From Spirosoma aureum (GTDB lineage Bacteria > Bacteroidota > Bacteroidia > Cytophagales > Spirosomataceae), in the NCBI RefSeq assembly GCF_011604685.1, contig NZ_CP050063.1:766501-830500 (forward strand): a stretch of 64,000 nt of DNA, given 5' to 3'. The notes below the pieces were generated by a model. It was given only the letters and a program-made list of their open reading frames with translations, searched no databases and was not told the DNA's origin. Position numbers and translations under genes: made by a program. This document shows positions 52,769 to 61,992 of this stretch, piece by piece; the first letter of the stretch is position 1; each line of letters begins with the position of its first letter.

Positions 52769-54777
52769 TTACAAATTAGTAATCACTACATTCACAAAGA
52801 AATTTCGACCTGGTTCGGGAAACCCTTCGGCCAGCGCATAATTTCGATCAAACAGATTGTTGATGCCACCTTCCAGACTTACATAGCGTTGCAATCGTAC
52901 CGATCCTTTTACATTGGCCACCAAAAAACTACCAGCCTGTATCCCATAACTGGTGCTATAACGGGCCGAATTATAATCAACGCTACCAACTAGAGCCGCA
53001 CGGCGGAGGAATTGAGCCTGCGCATACACAAAAATTTTATGATCGGGCACATCCACAAATTTCAGGTCGGGATTGCTTAAATTCTGCCGGTGAATGTAGG
53101 AATATTGCGCACCCGCCTGAACATCGGCACTAATTGGAACCTTCACCGATACGTCACCGCCATAGAATTCGGCTTGTCCTGTATTCTGAAACTGATAGAC
53201 CCCCGGTTGTACATTGTTAACCTGCTGAATGGCGTCGGTCAGTCGACTGTAAAACAGGCTGGTCTGAAGAGTCAGGGATCGGCCAGGGCGCGCCAGGCTT
53301 ATCTGATCCGAATAGGCGGCTTCCAGATGGAGCGCTGACTCCGCTTTTAAATCCGGGTTCGGAATCGCGGCTCCCATGCGATAGGAATACCGATCTTTGA
53401 TGGTGGCAAAACGAGTTTTACGGGCTACCGTAAAGCTCACTTGCCGTTGGGTGGAGGGACTGAAAAATAACCCGGCCTGCGCATTGAAGGCCGTACTGTT
53501 ATTGCCGGCGAAAGGCGTAATGAGTTTGGTTGTGCTTTCGTAATTTTCCGCCCGTAAACTCTTCCTGGCATTGTAACTCAGACCCGGCACCAGCGATAAC
53601 CGACTCGTGAGTCGATACACATCTTCAATACCTATCGATAAGGTCTGATCCTCAAATGTACGCACAGGTTCACCTGCATTATTTTCCCGGTGACGATCCT
53701 GCTTATAGTGAACCGATGCTTTTAAGGTATGGCGTTCCGCTAGTTGGTTCCCGTATTCAAGTGAGCCTCCTTTCGTATCATCATTGTAATAGCTATTAAA
53801 GGAAGACCCTTTTTTCTGGGTTGAATACGTATTATCATCGAAAGCACTCAGCAGGTTTTTGAAGCGATCATAAAAAAGCCGCGCTTTTAGATAACTCTTA
53901 CTCGTTAGAGCCGTGCGGGAAATAAAATACCAGCTCTCTTTATCCCAATACGGCCATTGCCAGAATCGGGCTGTTTGCCTGGGGTCACTTCCTGCGTAGG
54001 GGGGCGTACCCTTAGTGCCGTGCTGATTGACATAGCTCATGGTATACTCATCGGTGGCATTCGGCGTGAATCCCACTTTCAGGCTGTATTTTCGATCATT
54101 GCGTAAGCATTTTCCCGATCTCCGCCATTCTCCTGGGGTTGGGGGGTGAAGTCGCTGGCAAGTGGATACGTTTCCTGTTTGAGTTGCGAAGCCGAAGCCT
54201 GTACATAGAATTTCCCCAGCTTACTACCCAGATTGAGATTCAATCGATGCCCCTGGCCACTGAGCAAACCCGCCCGACCGTTGAACTCCAGCCGCTGCTG
54301 TGGTCGTCGAGATACCAGATTAATTGCCCCGCCCAGCGTGTTGGGGCCATATGTTACAGAGGAAAAGCCCTTGGCCACATTAACTTCCGCCAGATCGAAG
54401 GTTGTAAACCGACCCAGGTCTACATAGCCATCATAGGGCACGTAGACTGGAATGCCATCAATGAATACGGGAACCTGTCGTAAATCAAACCCGCGCACAT
54501 ACACCATTGTCTCGTTCCGCGCTCCTACGCTGGAGAGTGTCACTCCTGGTAGTAGATTCAGGGCCCGGCCCACATCCAGTCGGTTAAACGCTTCAATTCG
54601 TCGGCTTATGGCGGTATTGGCTGAGTCAACACTACGCCTACCCTGTACGGTCACTTCGCCCAGACTAAATACCCGGCCAGAATCAAGGGTGTTTGTCTGC
54701 TGAGAAAAAGCGGGTTGGGAAACAAGGGATATAAAGGGAAAAAGCCCAATTAACGCGGAGTAAGTAAAGTTTTTCAT
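52769..54777 (-). pseudogene. TonB-dependent receptor broken by one-base frameshift
   Basis: The two reading frames, 54777 to 54079 and 54076 to 52769, are the halves of one receptor of about 668 residues. The first has a signal peptide (MKNFTYSALIGLFPFISLVSQPAFS) and the plug with VEAFNRLDVGRALNLLPGV-type segments, VYVRGFDLRQVPVFIDGIPVYVP, and GPNTLGGAINLVSRRP. It ends at ENAYAMIENTA, whereas the frame-restored reading is ENAY RNDRKYSLKVGFTPN. A single base is missing at about 54101-54108. The second half is the barrel, ending GRNFFVNVVITNL. No homopolymer lies at the break. The gene is either recently inactivated or contains a sequencing error. Ligand could be a siderophore or vitamin; no SusD partner is present. 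Confidence 0.85.
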
Positions 54778-55118
54778 CCAGTCAGGATCGGTTTGCCAAA
54801 GTGTTATTTTCTTACAAATATAACGCTTTGGCTGATTGGACGATGATCGGATAGGAGACGAATGTCAACAGGGGCCTTGACTGACTGGCTACGGCTTTAC
54901 TTCACCAGTCTCAATTCTATTTAATCAATATCGATTTGACTATTGGCTGTAATTCGTTTCAGCTTAATTGGTTAGAGCTACTTGTAGCCGTAGATTTATA
55001 GTCCGACAATGAATACTATACGGACAATGCGTATGAGTAGGCCAGTCAATCTATAACAGATGAATAAGCAAACATGCTGTCTATTTTGTGGTTATTTTGC
55101 ATGTGATAACAGTGGACA
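54778..55118. other. Non-coding region between receptor and histidine kinase genes
   Basis: 341 bases between divergent genes. No hairpin, tRNA or reading frame is supported. Promoters of both neighbours must lie here; I do not see a clean TAnnTTTG box. Confidence 0.5.
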
Positions 55119-57215
55119 ATGCAACCTTCTGATACACCTTTGAACGAAGAGAATGCGGCATTGGTCGAGCGATTGACCTTTGCCTTGCAGGCTGCTGAAG
55201 TAGGCACCTGGGATTATAATCTGGAGACGGGCTATGCTGAATGGTCTCCAATCTGTAAGCAATTATTCGGATTGGCTCCCGGCGCTTCTGTGTCAGCAGC
55301 CACCTTATTGGCCCAGGTGCATCCAGATGATCGGGAATGGGTTGCTTTAGCCAATCAAAAATCGCTCAGTCCCGACGGCGATGGGCAGCATAATATTACG
55401 TTCCGAACGCTGGCCGATGATGGGCAGCAGCGATGGATACATGCCAAGGGAAAAACCTTTTTGAACACCGAGGGCAGGATTGTTCGTTTTTCGGGAATTG
55501 CTCAGGATGTTACTGCAAGCGTTGATGCCCGCCAGCAGCTCAAAGCGAATCAGGAACGTTTCCGTACACTAATTGAGGAAGCGCCCGTAGCTACCTGTCT
55601 GTTTGTTGGTCGTGAATTAATCATTGAGGTTGCCAATGACTTAATGATCAATTTCTGGGGGAAAGACCAAACCGTAATAGGCAAATCGTTGAGAGAAGCT
55701 GTACCTGAGCTGGCAGGGCAGCCCTTCCTGCAAATATTGGATGACGTCTATACATCGGGCCAGACCTATGAGGCTCAGAATAGGGCTGCGGAATTACCCG
55801 TTAATGGCATTGCTGGTATTTATTACTTTGACTTTACCTTTAAACCGCTGCGTAATGCGGAGGGCGAGGTGTATGCTATTTTAGAAATGGCAGTTGAAGT
55901 GACTGAGCGTGTTCTCGCTCAAAAACGAATAGAATCCCTTCAGAGGCAGGTGCTCACTTCCTTTGAGCAATCGCCGGTTGCAATCGCCATTATTAGTGAA
56001 AATGAGTTGACGTTTCAGATGGCAAATCCTTTCTACGGTGAACTGGTTGGGCGGAGGCCTGATCAAATCGTAGGGAAACCGTTGCTGGTAGCGCTTCCTG
56101 AACTAGCGGGACAGGGATTTGATCAATTGCTCAGGCAGGTTATTGCAACGAATAAGCCGTATATAGCTAAAGAAGTGGCTGTTGATGTATTGCGCCATAA
56201 TCAACTGGAAACTATTTACGTTAATCTGATCTATCAGCCTCAGCGCGAAGTTGGTCAGGACGACCCTGACCGGGTTTCCGGTATACTGGTCGTAGCTACC
56301 GATGTTACCGGACAGGTACAGGCCCGACAAAAAGTGGAAGAAAGCGAAACACGCTACCGGGCTTTATCTGCTGAGTTAGAACAACAGATAAAGCAACGCA
56401 CTCAGGAACTGGCTGCCAGTAATGAAGAACTGGCAAATATGAATGAAGAGCTTATGCTCGCCAATGAAGAGCTGGCTGAATCGAATCGGCTCTTTACCCG
56501 CTCCAATGATAACCTTCAGCAATTCGCCTACATTGCCTCCCATGACTTGCAGGAGCCTTTGCGCAAGGTTCAGTCCTTTGGTGACCTGCTCAAAAATAAC
56601 TACGGAGACCAATTAGGTAATGGAGTTGAATACCTGGAGCGAATGCAGGCATCGGCTCACCGAATGTCTCTGTTTATTAAAGACTTACTGGCCTTTTCCC
56701 GTATCTCCACCTACCGCGACAGAACAGAACTGGTTTCTCTAATGGACATAGTCAATGCTGTTTCAACGGATTTAGAACTGATAATTGAGGAAACGAATGG
56801 AGTTATTGAAATTGATACGCTACCAGTGGTTAAAGGTGATAAATTACAACTGGGCCAGTTGTTTCAGAACCTGATTAGCAACGCACTCAAGTTTCACAGA
56901 CCGGGAGTTTCTCCGTTGATTTATATAAAAACCCGTCAGGTGGGTGCCAGAGATTTACCAGCCACTGTGAAGCCTACCCGTGCGTCTACTGTCTATCATT
57001 GTATCAGCGTATCCGACAATGGGATTGGCTTTGATGAGAAATATCTTGATCGCATTTTTCAGATCTTCCAGCGATTGCATGGTAAAAGCCAGTTTTCGGG
57101 AACGGGTATCGGCCTGGCCGTCTGCGAAAAGGTCATCGCGAATCATGGTGGAGCTATCACGGCCCGTAGCCGGCCAGGGGAGGGGGCTGTATTTAGTGTG
57201 TATCTACCAGTATAG
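55119..57215 (+). CDS. PAS-domain sensor histidine kinase
   Basis: A 698-residue soluble kinase with three PAS domains and no membrane segment. The first PAS at about residues 16-135 has AAEVGTWDYNLETGYAEWSP and its PAC end ITFRTLADDGQQRWIHAKG. PAS2 spans about 145-270 and PAS3 about 280-410. A coiled coil rich in repeats of N-E-E-L, such as ELAASNEELANMNEELML, leads into the phosphoacceptor segment YIASHDLQEPLRKVQSF near residue 479. The ATPase part has FQNLISNALKFHRP, SVSDNGIGFDEKYLDRIFQIFQ and GTGIGLAVCEKVIANHGG, all N and G boxes. No response regulator is adjacent, so it is an orphan kinase with unknown input. Confidence 0.93.
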   Translation: MQPSDTPLNEENAALVERLTFALQAAEVGTWDYNLETGYAEWSPICKQLFGLAPGASVSAATLLAQVHPDDREWVALANQKSLSPDGDGQHNITFRTLADDGQQRWIHAKGKTFLNTEGRIVRFSGIAQDVTASVDARQQLKANQERFRTLIEEAPVATCLFVGRELIIEVANDLMINFWGKDQTVIGKSLREAVPELAGQPFLQILDDVYTSGQTYEAQNRAAELPVNGIAGIYYFDFTFKPLRNAEGEVYAILEMAVEVTERVLAQKRIESLQRQVLTSFEQSPVAIAIISENELTFQMANPFYGELVGRRPDQIVGKPLLVALPELAGQGFDQLLRQVIATNKPYIAKEVAVDVLRHNQLETIYVNLIYQPQREVGQDDPDRVSGILVVATDVTGQVQARQKVEESETRYRALSAELEQQIKQRTQELAASNEELANMNEELMLANEELAESNRLFTRSNDNLQQFAYIASHDLQEPLRKVQSFGDLLKNNYGDQLGNGVEYLERMQASAHRMSLFIKDLLAFSRISTYRDRTELVSLMDIVNAVSTDLELIIEETNGVIEIDTLPVVKGDKLQLGQLFQNLISNALKFHRPGVSPLIYIKTRQVGARDLPATVKPTRASTVYHCISVSDNGIGFDEKYLDRIFQIFQRLHGKSQFSGTGIGLAVCEKVIANHGGAITARSRPGEGAVFSVYLPV

Positions 57216-57393
57216 AATAACCCTGTCAGTAAATCATCAACCGGATAAAAACGAACCTATATTGCTGCGTGCCCGATTAAAATAACTCTTTCTTTATCGC
57301 TATCAGTGTATCTTGCAAACCCTGGCCAATATCCGATAATAGTCTTTAAGATAAATAGATGATAGTGGTAGTAATCTCGTAAAGAGCATCAAA

Positions 57394-57954
57394 ATGGACA
57401 AAATAACTATGAAATTATATTGGGCAGCCTTCCTGGTTTATATTGTTCTTAGTTGCTCAGCAATGGTTAGTTATGGGCAACAAAACGCTGATTTTCGCAA
57501 GATCCGCTGGGGTTTTACGCCAAAGCAAGTTCGGGAAACGGAGACTGCAAAACCTTCGATTAAACGGGACAAGATACTCTATACCCGCATACCACTGGCT
57601 GATCGGACCGTTGGGCTTGAATACGAATTCAATGGTGATTCACTGTTGTCGGCCTCCTATTACTACTACATGACGGCCTCCATTACCAAAGAAGATGTTA
57701 TTGCGGCATCGGTTGATTTTGAAGCGTTTTTGACCGAAAAATACGGACCGGGCAAGGCATCTTTTCTGGGTGATATCAGAAACGTTATCTGGCTAACGCC
57801 ACGAACCCAGATCACTCTTTCTGTTGGCAACGTCGATAAGGGATGGTCTGTAGAAGTTCAGTACCTATGCCGGGTTTGTGTAGCCGATCCGTCAAAAGCC
57901 AGCACGTCTACTAAAGAGGAATTTAAACCACTCAAAGACGTTAAAGATTTCTAA
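57394..57954 (+). CDS. Hypothetical secreted protein
   Basis: A 186-residue protein with a signal-like start; ATG 57394 or the in-frame ATG 57409 (MKLYWAAFLVYIVLSCSAMVSYG) are both possible and the latter gives the cleaner signal peptide. The mature part has FRKIRWGFTPKQVRETE and a mixed alpha/beta region with YYYYMTASITKEDVI, FEAFLTEKYGPGKASFLG and a CRVC pair near the end. The WGFTPKQV segment resembles small periplasmic proteins of unknown function. No partner gene is evident; the kinase gene lies 178 bases upstream and the SGNH gene 166 downstream. Confidence 0.65.
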   Translation: MDKITMKLYWAAFLVYIVLSCSAMVSYGQQNADFRKIRWGFTPKQVRETETAKPSIKRDKILYTRIPLADRTVGLEYEFNGDSLLSASYYYYMTASITKEDVIAASVDFEAFLTEKYGPGKASFLGDIRNVIWLTPRTQITLSVGNVDKGWSVEVQYLCRVCVADPSKASTSTKEEFKPLKDVKDF

Positions 57955-58120
57955 GCCAGCACATTCCCCTGTTTGCCAGGTGAAAAATAGACTGGGCAGG
58001 AGTACTCAACGGATTTAACTTTCTAATCCCTGATTTACAGGTTTATCTTTGCTACTGAATTTGCTCTCGGGAAGAGCCATTTAAACGACGGCTGCCTAGT
58101 CGAATCTGGAGCCGACAGCT

Positions 58121-58777
58121 ATGAAGAAATTTTTTTCAAGTTTTCTGGTAGGATCAATAGGCTTGTTTTTGTCTGGGTGTACCAGTGACACGACGACACC
58201 AGCTGAAAAAATTGCCTGTATTGGCACCAGCATTACCGACGGCTATGTGCTACCCATTGATAAAACGTACCCAACTCAGCTCCAGAATCTGGAAAGTTCG
58301 ACGCCCAATAAGGTATTAAATTATGGAGTCGGCGGGTGCGCCGTACTCAAAAAGAGCGATATCCCTTACTGGAGTGCCCAGAAATATCAATATGCCCTGA
58401 ATTGGAGACCAACTATCGTCATCGTTGAATTTGGCACGAATGATTCAAAAAAGCAGAATTGGCAATATAAGAGCGAGTTTAAAAACGACTACCTAGATCT
58501 TATCAAGTCATTTCAAAAACTATCGAGCGCTCCTAAAATATACCTCTGTATACCGCCCCCGGCTTTTAGCAAAAACTTCGATGTTGATTCGGCAGTCGTT
58601 AAAAATGAGATTGCACCGTTGATACGCACGATTGCCAAGGAAAATAATCTGGAAACAATCGATTTATATACACTCATGCTTGGTAAAAGCTCCCTGTTCA
58701 TTGATGGGATTCACCCAACTGCCGAAGGAGCAAGCCTGATCGCTAATGAAGTTTACAAAGTGATTACGACTAAATAA
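58121..58777 (+). CDS. SGNH/GDSL hydrolase lipoprotein
   Basis: A 218-residue predicted lipoprotein, with signal MKKFFSSFLVGSIGLFLSGC and lipobox LSGC. SGNH blocks are CIGTSITDGYVL (Ser), GVGGCAVL (Gly), VEFGTNDSKKQNW (Asn) and DGIHPTAEGASLI (Asp, His), so all four catalytic landmarks are present. It is an acyl-ester hydrolase of the sialate-esterase or lysophospholipase type, location outer or inner membrane facing the periplasm. It faces the AraC gene across 30 bases. Substrate unknown; its place beside a fucose-type locus suggests removal of acetyl groups from sugars, which is inference. Confidence 0.85.
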   Translation: MKKFFSSFLVGSIGLFLSGCTSDTTTPAEKIACIGTSITDGYVLPIDKTYPTQLQNLESSTPNKVLNYGVGGCAVLKKSDIPYWSAQKYQYALNWRPTIVIVEFGTNDSKKQNWQYKSEFKNDYLDLIKSFQKLSSAPKIYLCIPPPAFSKNFDVDSAVVKNEIAPLIRTIAKENNLETIDLYTLMLGKSSLFIDGIHPTAEGASLIANEVYKVITTK

Positions 58778-58807
58778 CCCGCCTTCCTGAGTAACAAATA
58801 AGCCTCA

Positions 58808-59689
58808 TCAATTCGGTTTGTCGGAATAAGCCAGCCGGTAGCTTTGTGGACTTTTGCCCGTTACTGCCTTAAAGCGCTGGTGAAAACAGCTTGAATTATT
58901 GAAGCCGCTTTCGTAGCAGATCTGCTTCACGTCTACCTGTTTATCAATGAGAAGTTTACAGGCGTGCCCTATACGGATTTCCATCAGAAATTGAGAGTAC
59001 GTCTTACCCGCTCTTGATTTAAAATAGCGGCAAAAAGAATTAGGAACGAGACGAGCTACACCAGCAATGGCATCCAGCGAAATTTTTTCTCTGAAGTGGT
59101 TCAGCGTATACTCATAAATAGCATTGATCCGCTCGTTTTCTGAGTCTGAACGGTCGTACTGAAAGCCAAGTGAAGATAGCAACTGGACGTCTTCTGAGCG
59201 GGCAATGGTAAGCAGGCAGTTGATTAACCCCATAATTCGGTGAGGCCCTTCCGATTGCCGTAAATCCTCCATCAACGCCCCTACCGTTTTTCCTGAGTCA
59301 TCCGTTAGAAGCAAGCCGCGACGTGCTTTTTCCAGAAGCGTTCTAAGTGGTTTGTTTTCGGGCAGGTTTAGAAATCGATCGCCCCAGAAATCTTCGGTAA
59401 AATGAATAACTGTTGCGTAAGGCCCCTCTTCGGATTGTGTAGTGAAATAGGTATCGTCATAACGCCAGTAATGAGGAAGGTTCGCACCGACCAGTACGAT
59501 GTCTCCCGGTCCAAATCGCTTGACATGATCGCCCACAAACTGAGTACCGGCACCTCGATGAAAGTGAACTAACTCGACTTCGGCATGATGGTGCCAACGG
59601 TTATTAATGTTGGGAATCTTGTCCTGGCGAATGCTAAACGAGTGAGAAGGCTCGGTAGGGACTTTGAGTAAGTGGGGCTTCATTGTCAA
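58808..59689 (-). CDS. AraC-family regulator of the sugar locus
   Basis: A 293-residue transcription factor. The N-terminal cupin domain (NNRWHHHAEVELVHFHRGAG, FGPGDIVLVGANLPHYWRYDD) resembles arabinose-binding sensing domains. The C-terminal double helix-turn-helix has ISLDAIAGVARLVPNSFCRYFK and VDVKQICYESGFNNSSCFHQRFKAVTGKSPQSYR, quoted as landmarks. It is divergent from the FucP-like symporter gene over a 163-base spacer, so it probably controls that operon in response to its sugar. Confidence 0.9.
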   Translation of the reverse strand: MTMKPHLLKVPTEPSHSFSIRQDKIPNINNRWHHHAEVELVHFHRGAGTQFVGDHVKRFGPGDIVLVGANLPHYWRYDDTYFTTQSEEGPYATVIHFTEDFWGDRFLNLPENKPLRTLLEKARRGLLLTDDSGKTVGALMEDLRQSEGPHRIMGLINCLLTIARSEDVQLLSSLGFQYDRSDSENERINAIYEYTLNHFREKISLDAIAGVARLVPNSFCRYFKSRAGKTYSQFLMEIRIGHACKLLIDKQVDVKQICYESGFNNSSCFHQRFKAVTGKSPQSYRLAYSDKPN

Positions 59690-59852
59690 AAAATATACCT
59701 CAAGTTAGCCAGTTTTTATCTACTAACGTTAATATCTCTTACTCATTGGATAATCTACCGCTCTAGCTCAATTCATAAATAGTTTTCCTTTGTATTATTC
59801 AATTGGGCTGATTGGTTGCCCGTAAACTACCTACCCGTAAATCCTAACCTGT

Positions 59853-61106
59853 ATGTCTGATCGTAAAACCCGGCTGGCTGTCATTCTGATCACCACGCTG
59901 TTTTTTCTCTGGGGGTTTGCCCTTAATCTAAACCCGATTCTGATTCCACACCTCAAAAAAGCCTGCCAATTAAGTGATTTACAATCAGCCCTGATTGATT
60001 CGGCGTCTTACATTGCTTATTTTCTGATCGCTCTGCCTGCGGGCCTGCTCATGAAGCGTTTTGGCTATAAAGCGGGTATTACACTGGGGCTTATTCTTTT
60101 CGCGTTCGGTACGTTTCTGTTTTATCCGGCTGCTGAACTGCGTATGTTCAGTTTCTTTCTGGTAGCCCTGTTTATCATTGCCAGTGGCTTAACACTGCTG
60201 GAAACGGCCGCCAATCCATACATTACGGTTTTGGGCGATCCGGAAACGGCAACCCAGCGGCTGAATTTTGCGCAGTCGTTTAATGGCCTGGCCGCTTTTC
60301 TGGCCCCGCTCATGGGGGGAACGTTTATTTTGTCGGGTAAAAACTTATCGGAGCAGCAGCAACAGGCAATGTCGTCGGAAGCACTGAACGCCTATCTGGC
60401 TAAAGAAGCGGCTTCGGTCGAGGTTCCGTTTCTGGTGATTGGGATTGTCGTGTTGCTTGTTGCCATCGTGCTATGGCGAACGCCACTTCCTGATATTGCA
60501 GATGATGAAGGGCCAGCGGAACAGGTGGAGGGGTCAATTTTGGGCGAGAAAAATCTGGTACTCGGCGTTATTGCTCAATTTTTCTACGTCGGCGCTCAGG
60601 TGTGTATCAGTAGTTTTTTCATTCGTTTCTCGGATCGTGTGGCTGGTATTGAAGAAAAAACCGCTGCGCTTTATCTGTCTGTTTCGCTCCTGGCTTTCAT
60701 GGTTGGCCGCTTTTTCGGTACGTATCTTATGCGTTACGTATCGCCCCCACGGCTGTTGGCAATCTATGGTATCATCAATGTCAATTTGTTGCTTGTTGCT
60801 GTTCTTACGAACGGAATGATTCCGGTCTATGCCCTGATCGGCGTCGAGTTTTTTATGTCGATCATGTTCCCCACTATTTTCGCCCTGAGCATCCGGGGGC
60901 TGGGCGCCAAAACAAAAATTGGTTCATCGCTCGTCATTATGGCCATTGTGGGCGGAGCGGTGTTTCCCGTCATTATGGGCCGTGTTTCGGATATGACGAC
61001 GATACAGACGGCTTACATCGTTCCGGCGTTGTGCTTTTTGGTCGTCGTTTATTTTGCCATCAAAAATAGTGCTGTCAGAAACGTAACACTGGCAGCTTCT
61101 CATTAA
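59853..61106 (+). CDS. FucP-like L-fucose/proton symporter (MFS)
   Basis: A 417-residue major facilitator with 12 hydrophobic segments. It matches E. coli FucP in several landmark stretches: FFLWGFALNLNPILIPHLK, ALIDSASYIAYFLIALPAG, RFGYKAGITLGL, ALFIIASGLTLLETAANPYITVLG and LNFAQSFNGLAAFLAP. The LETAANP motif is characteristic of the FHS sugar-porter family. It therefore probably imports L-fucose with protons, though galactose or N-acetylglucosamine are carried by relatives. It heads a co-directional run with an L-fucose dehydrogenase-like SDR and a zinc alcohol dehydrogenase. The start ATG 59853 gives MSDRKTRLAVILITTLFF. Confidence 0.92.
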   Translation: MSDRKTRLAVILITTLFFLWGFALNLNPILIPHLKKACQLSDLQSALIDSASYIAYFLIALPAGLLMKRFGYKAGITLGLILFAFGTFLFYPAAELRMFSFFLVALFIIASGLTLLETAANPYITVLGDPETATQRLNFAQSFNGLAAFLAPLMGGTFILSGKNLSEQQQQAMSSEALNAYLAKEAASVEVPFLVIGIVVLLVAIVLWRTPLPDIADDEGPAEQVEGSILGEKNLVLGVIAQFFYVGAQVCISSFFIRFSDRVAGIEEKTAALYLSVSLLAFMVGRFFGTYLMRYVSPPRLLAIYGIINVNLLLVAVLTNGMIPVYALIGVEFFMSIMFPTIFALSIRGLGAKTKIGSSLVIMAIVGGAVFPVIMGRVSDMTTIQTAYIVPALCFLVVVYFAIKNSAVRNVTLAASH

Positions 61107-61126
61107 ATGCTAATGCTTGACAACGT

Positions 61127-61915
61127 ATGGATTTACAATTGCAGGATAAAGTAATTATTGTGACGGGTGGTGCGAAAGGCATCGGCGAAGGTATTGTGAA
61201 CGTATTGGCCCAGGAAGGAGCGATACCTGTAGTGGTGGGCCGCAATGAAGACGATAACCAGCGGGTAGTGGCCGCAATTGAAGCCGCAGGCCAGCAGGCG
61301 TTTCAGGTTGTTGCTGAACTAACGCAACCCGAAGATTCAGAAAAAGCCATCAAAGAGGTGCTGAACCGATTTGGCCGTATCGACGGATTAGTTAATAATG
61401 CAGGAGTAAATGATGGGGTAGGCCTGGAGAGTGGTGATTATGATCGGTTTATGGCATCGCTGCATAAAAATCTGGTGCATTATTACCTGATGGCTCATTA
61501 TGCGTTACCCGCCCTGAAAGCGAGTAAAGGTTCTATTGTTAACATCACCTCGAAAACGGCCGATACAGGACAGGGGAATACATCGGCCTACGCAGCTTCT
61601 AATGGCGGGCGAAATGCGCTTACCCGCGAATGGGCCGTGGAATTGCTTAAATACGGTATTCGGGTAAATGCCATTGTTGTGGCTGAATGCTGGACTCCCT
61701 TATATGAGCGCTGGATTCAGACCCTGCCCAATCCGGCTGAAAAACTGGCATCTATTGTAGCTCACATTCCTCTGGAAAACCGGATGACAACGGCGGAAGA
61801 AATAGCCAATACGACCGCGTTTCTGCTGTCGAACCGGTCGAGCCATACTACCGGGCAACTCATTTATGTGGATGGTGGCTATGTCCATTTAGATCGGGCG
61901 TTAGCCAACTCCTGA
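61127..61915 (+). CDS. L-fucose-dehydrogenase-like SDR with unusual active site
   Basis: A 262-residue short-chain dehydrogenase. The cofactor motif is TGGAKGIGEG near residue 14 and LVNNAGVNDGVGLESGDYD near residue 90. From memory it resembles Burkholderia-type L-fucose dehydrogenase throughout, including HYYLMAHYALPALKA, TGQGNTSAY and the ending VDGGYVHLDRAL. The catalytic serine (142) and tyrosine (155) are present but the lysine four residues after the tyrosine is asparagine: YAASN instead of YxxxK. Likely reaction is oxidation of L-fucose to the lactone, if the change does not abolish activity. It begins 20 bases after the symporter gene. A hairpin follows it. Confidence 0.85.
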   Translation: MDLQLQDKVIIVTGGAKGIGEGIVNVLAQEGAIPVVVGRNEDDNQRVVAAIEAAGQQAFQVVAELTQPEDSEKAIKEVLNRFGRIDGLVNNAGVNDGVGLESGDYDRFMASLHKNLVHYYLMAHYALPALKASKGSIVNITSKTADTGQGNTSAYAASNGGRNALTREWAVELLKYGIRVNAIVVAECWTPLYERWIQTLPNPAEKLASIVAHIPLENRMTTAEEIANTTAFLLSNRSSHTTGQLIYVDGGYVHLDRALANS

Positions 61916-61921
61916 CCTTAC

Positions 61922-61953
61922 GGGCGAGCCTGGACTTTTGCCCAGGCTCGCCC
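61922..61953 (+). repeat. Perfect 12-bp hairpin between SDR and alcohol dehydrogenase genes
   Basis: GGGCGAGCCTGG at 61922-61933 pairs exactly with CCAGGCTCGCCC at 61942-61953 with an 8-base loop. It begins six bases after the SDR stop and ends 40 bases before the next start. There is no T run, so it may tune the level of the downstream gene rather than fully terminate. Confidence 0.75.
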
Positions 61954-61992
61954 ATGTGACACTTAACATTGACGCAGCAAACGAATACGTTT

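Noticed and set aside
52769..54777. Two separate genes, a short plug protein and a barrel protein
   Set aside because: The two frames join into one normal TonB-dependent receptor by adding one base, and neither half is a known stand-alone protein.
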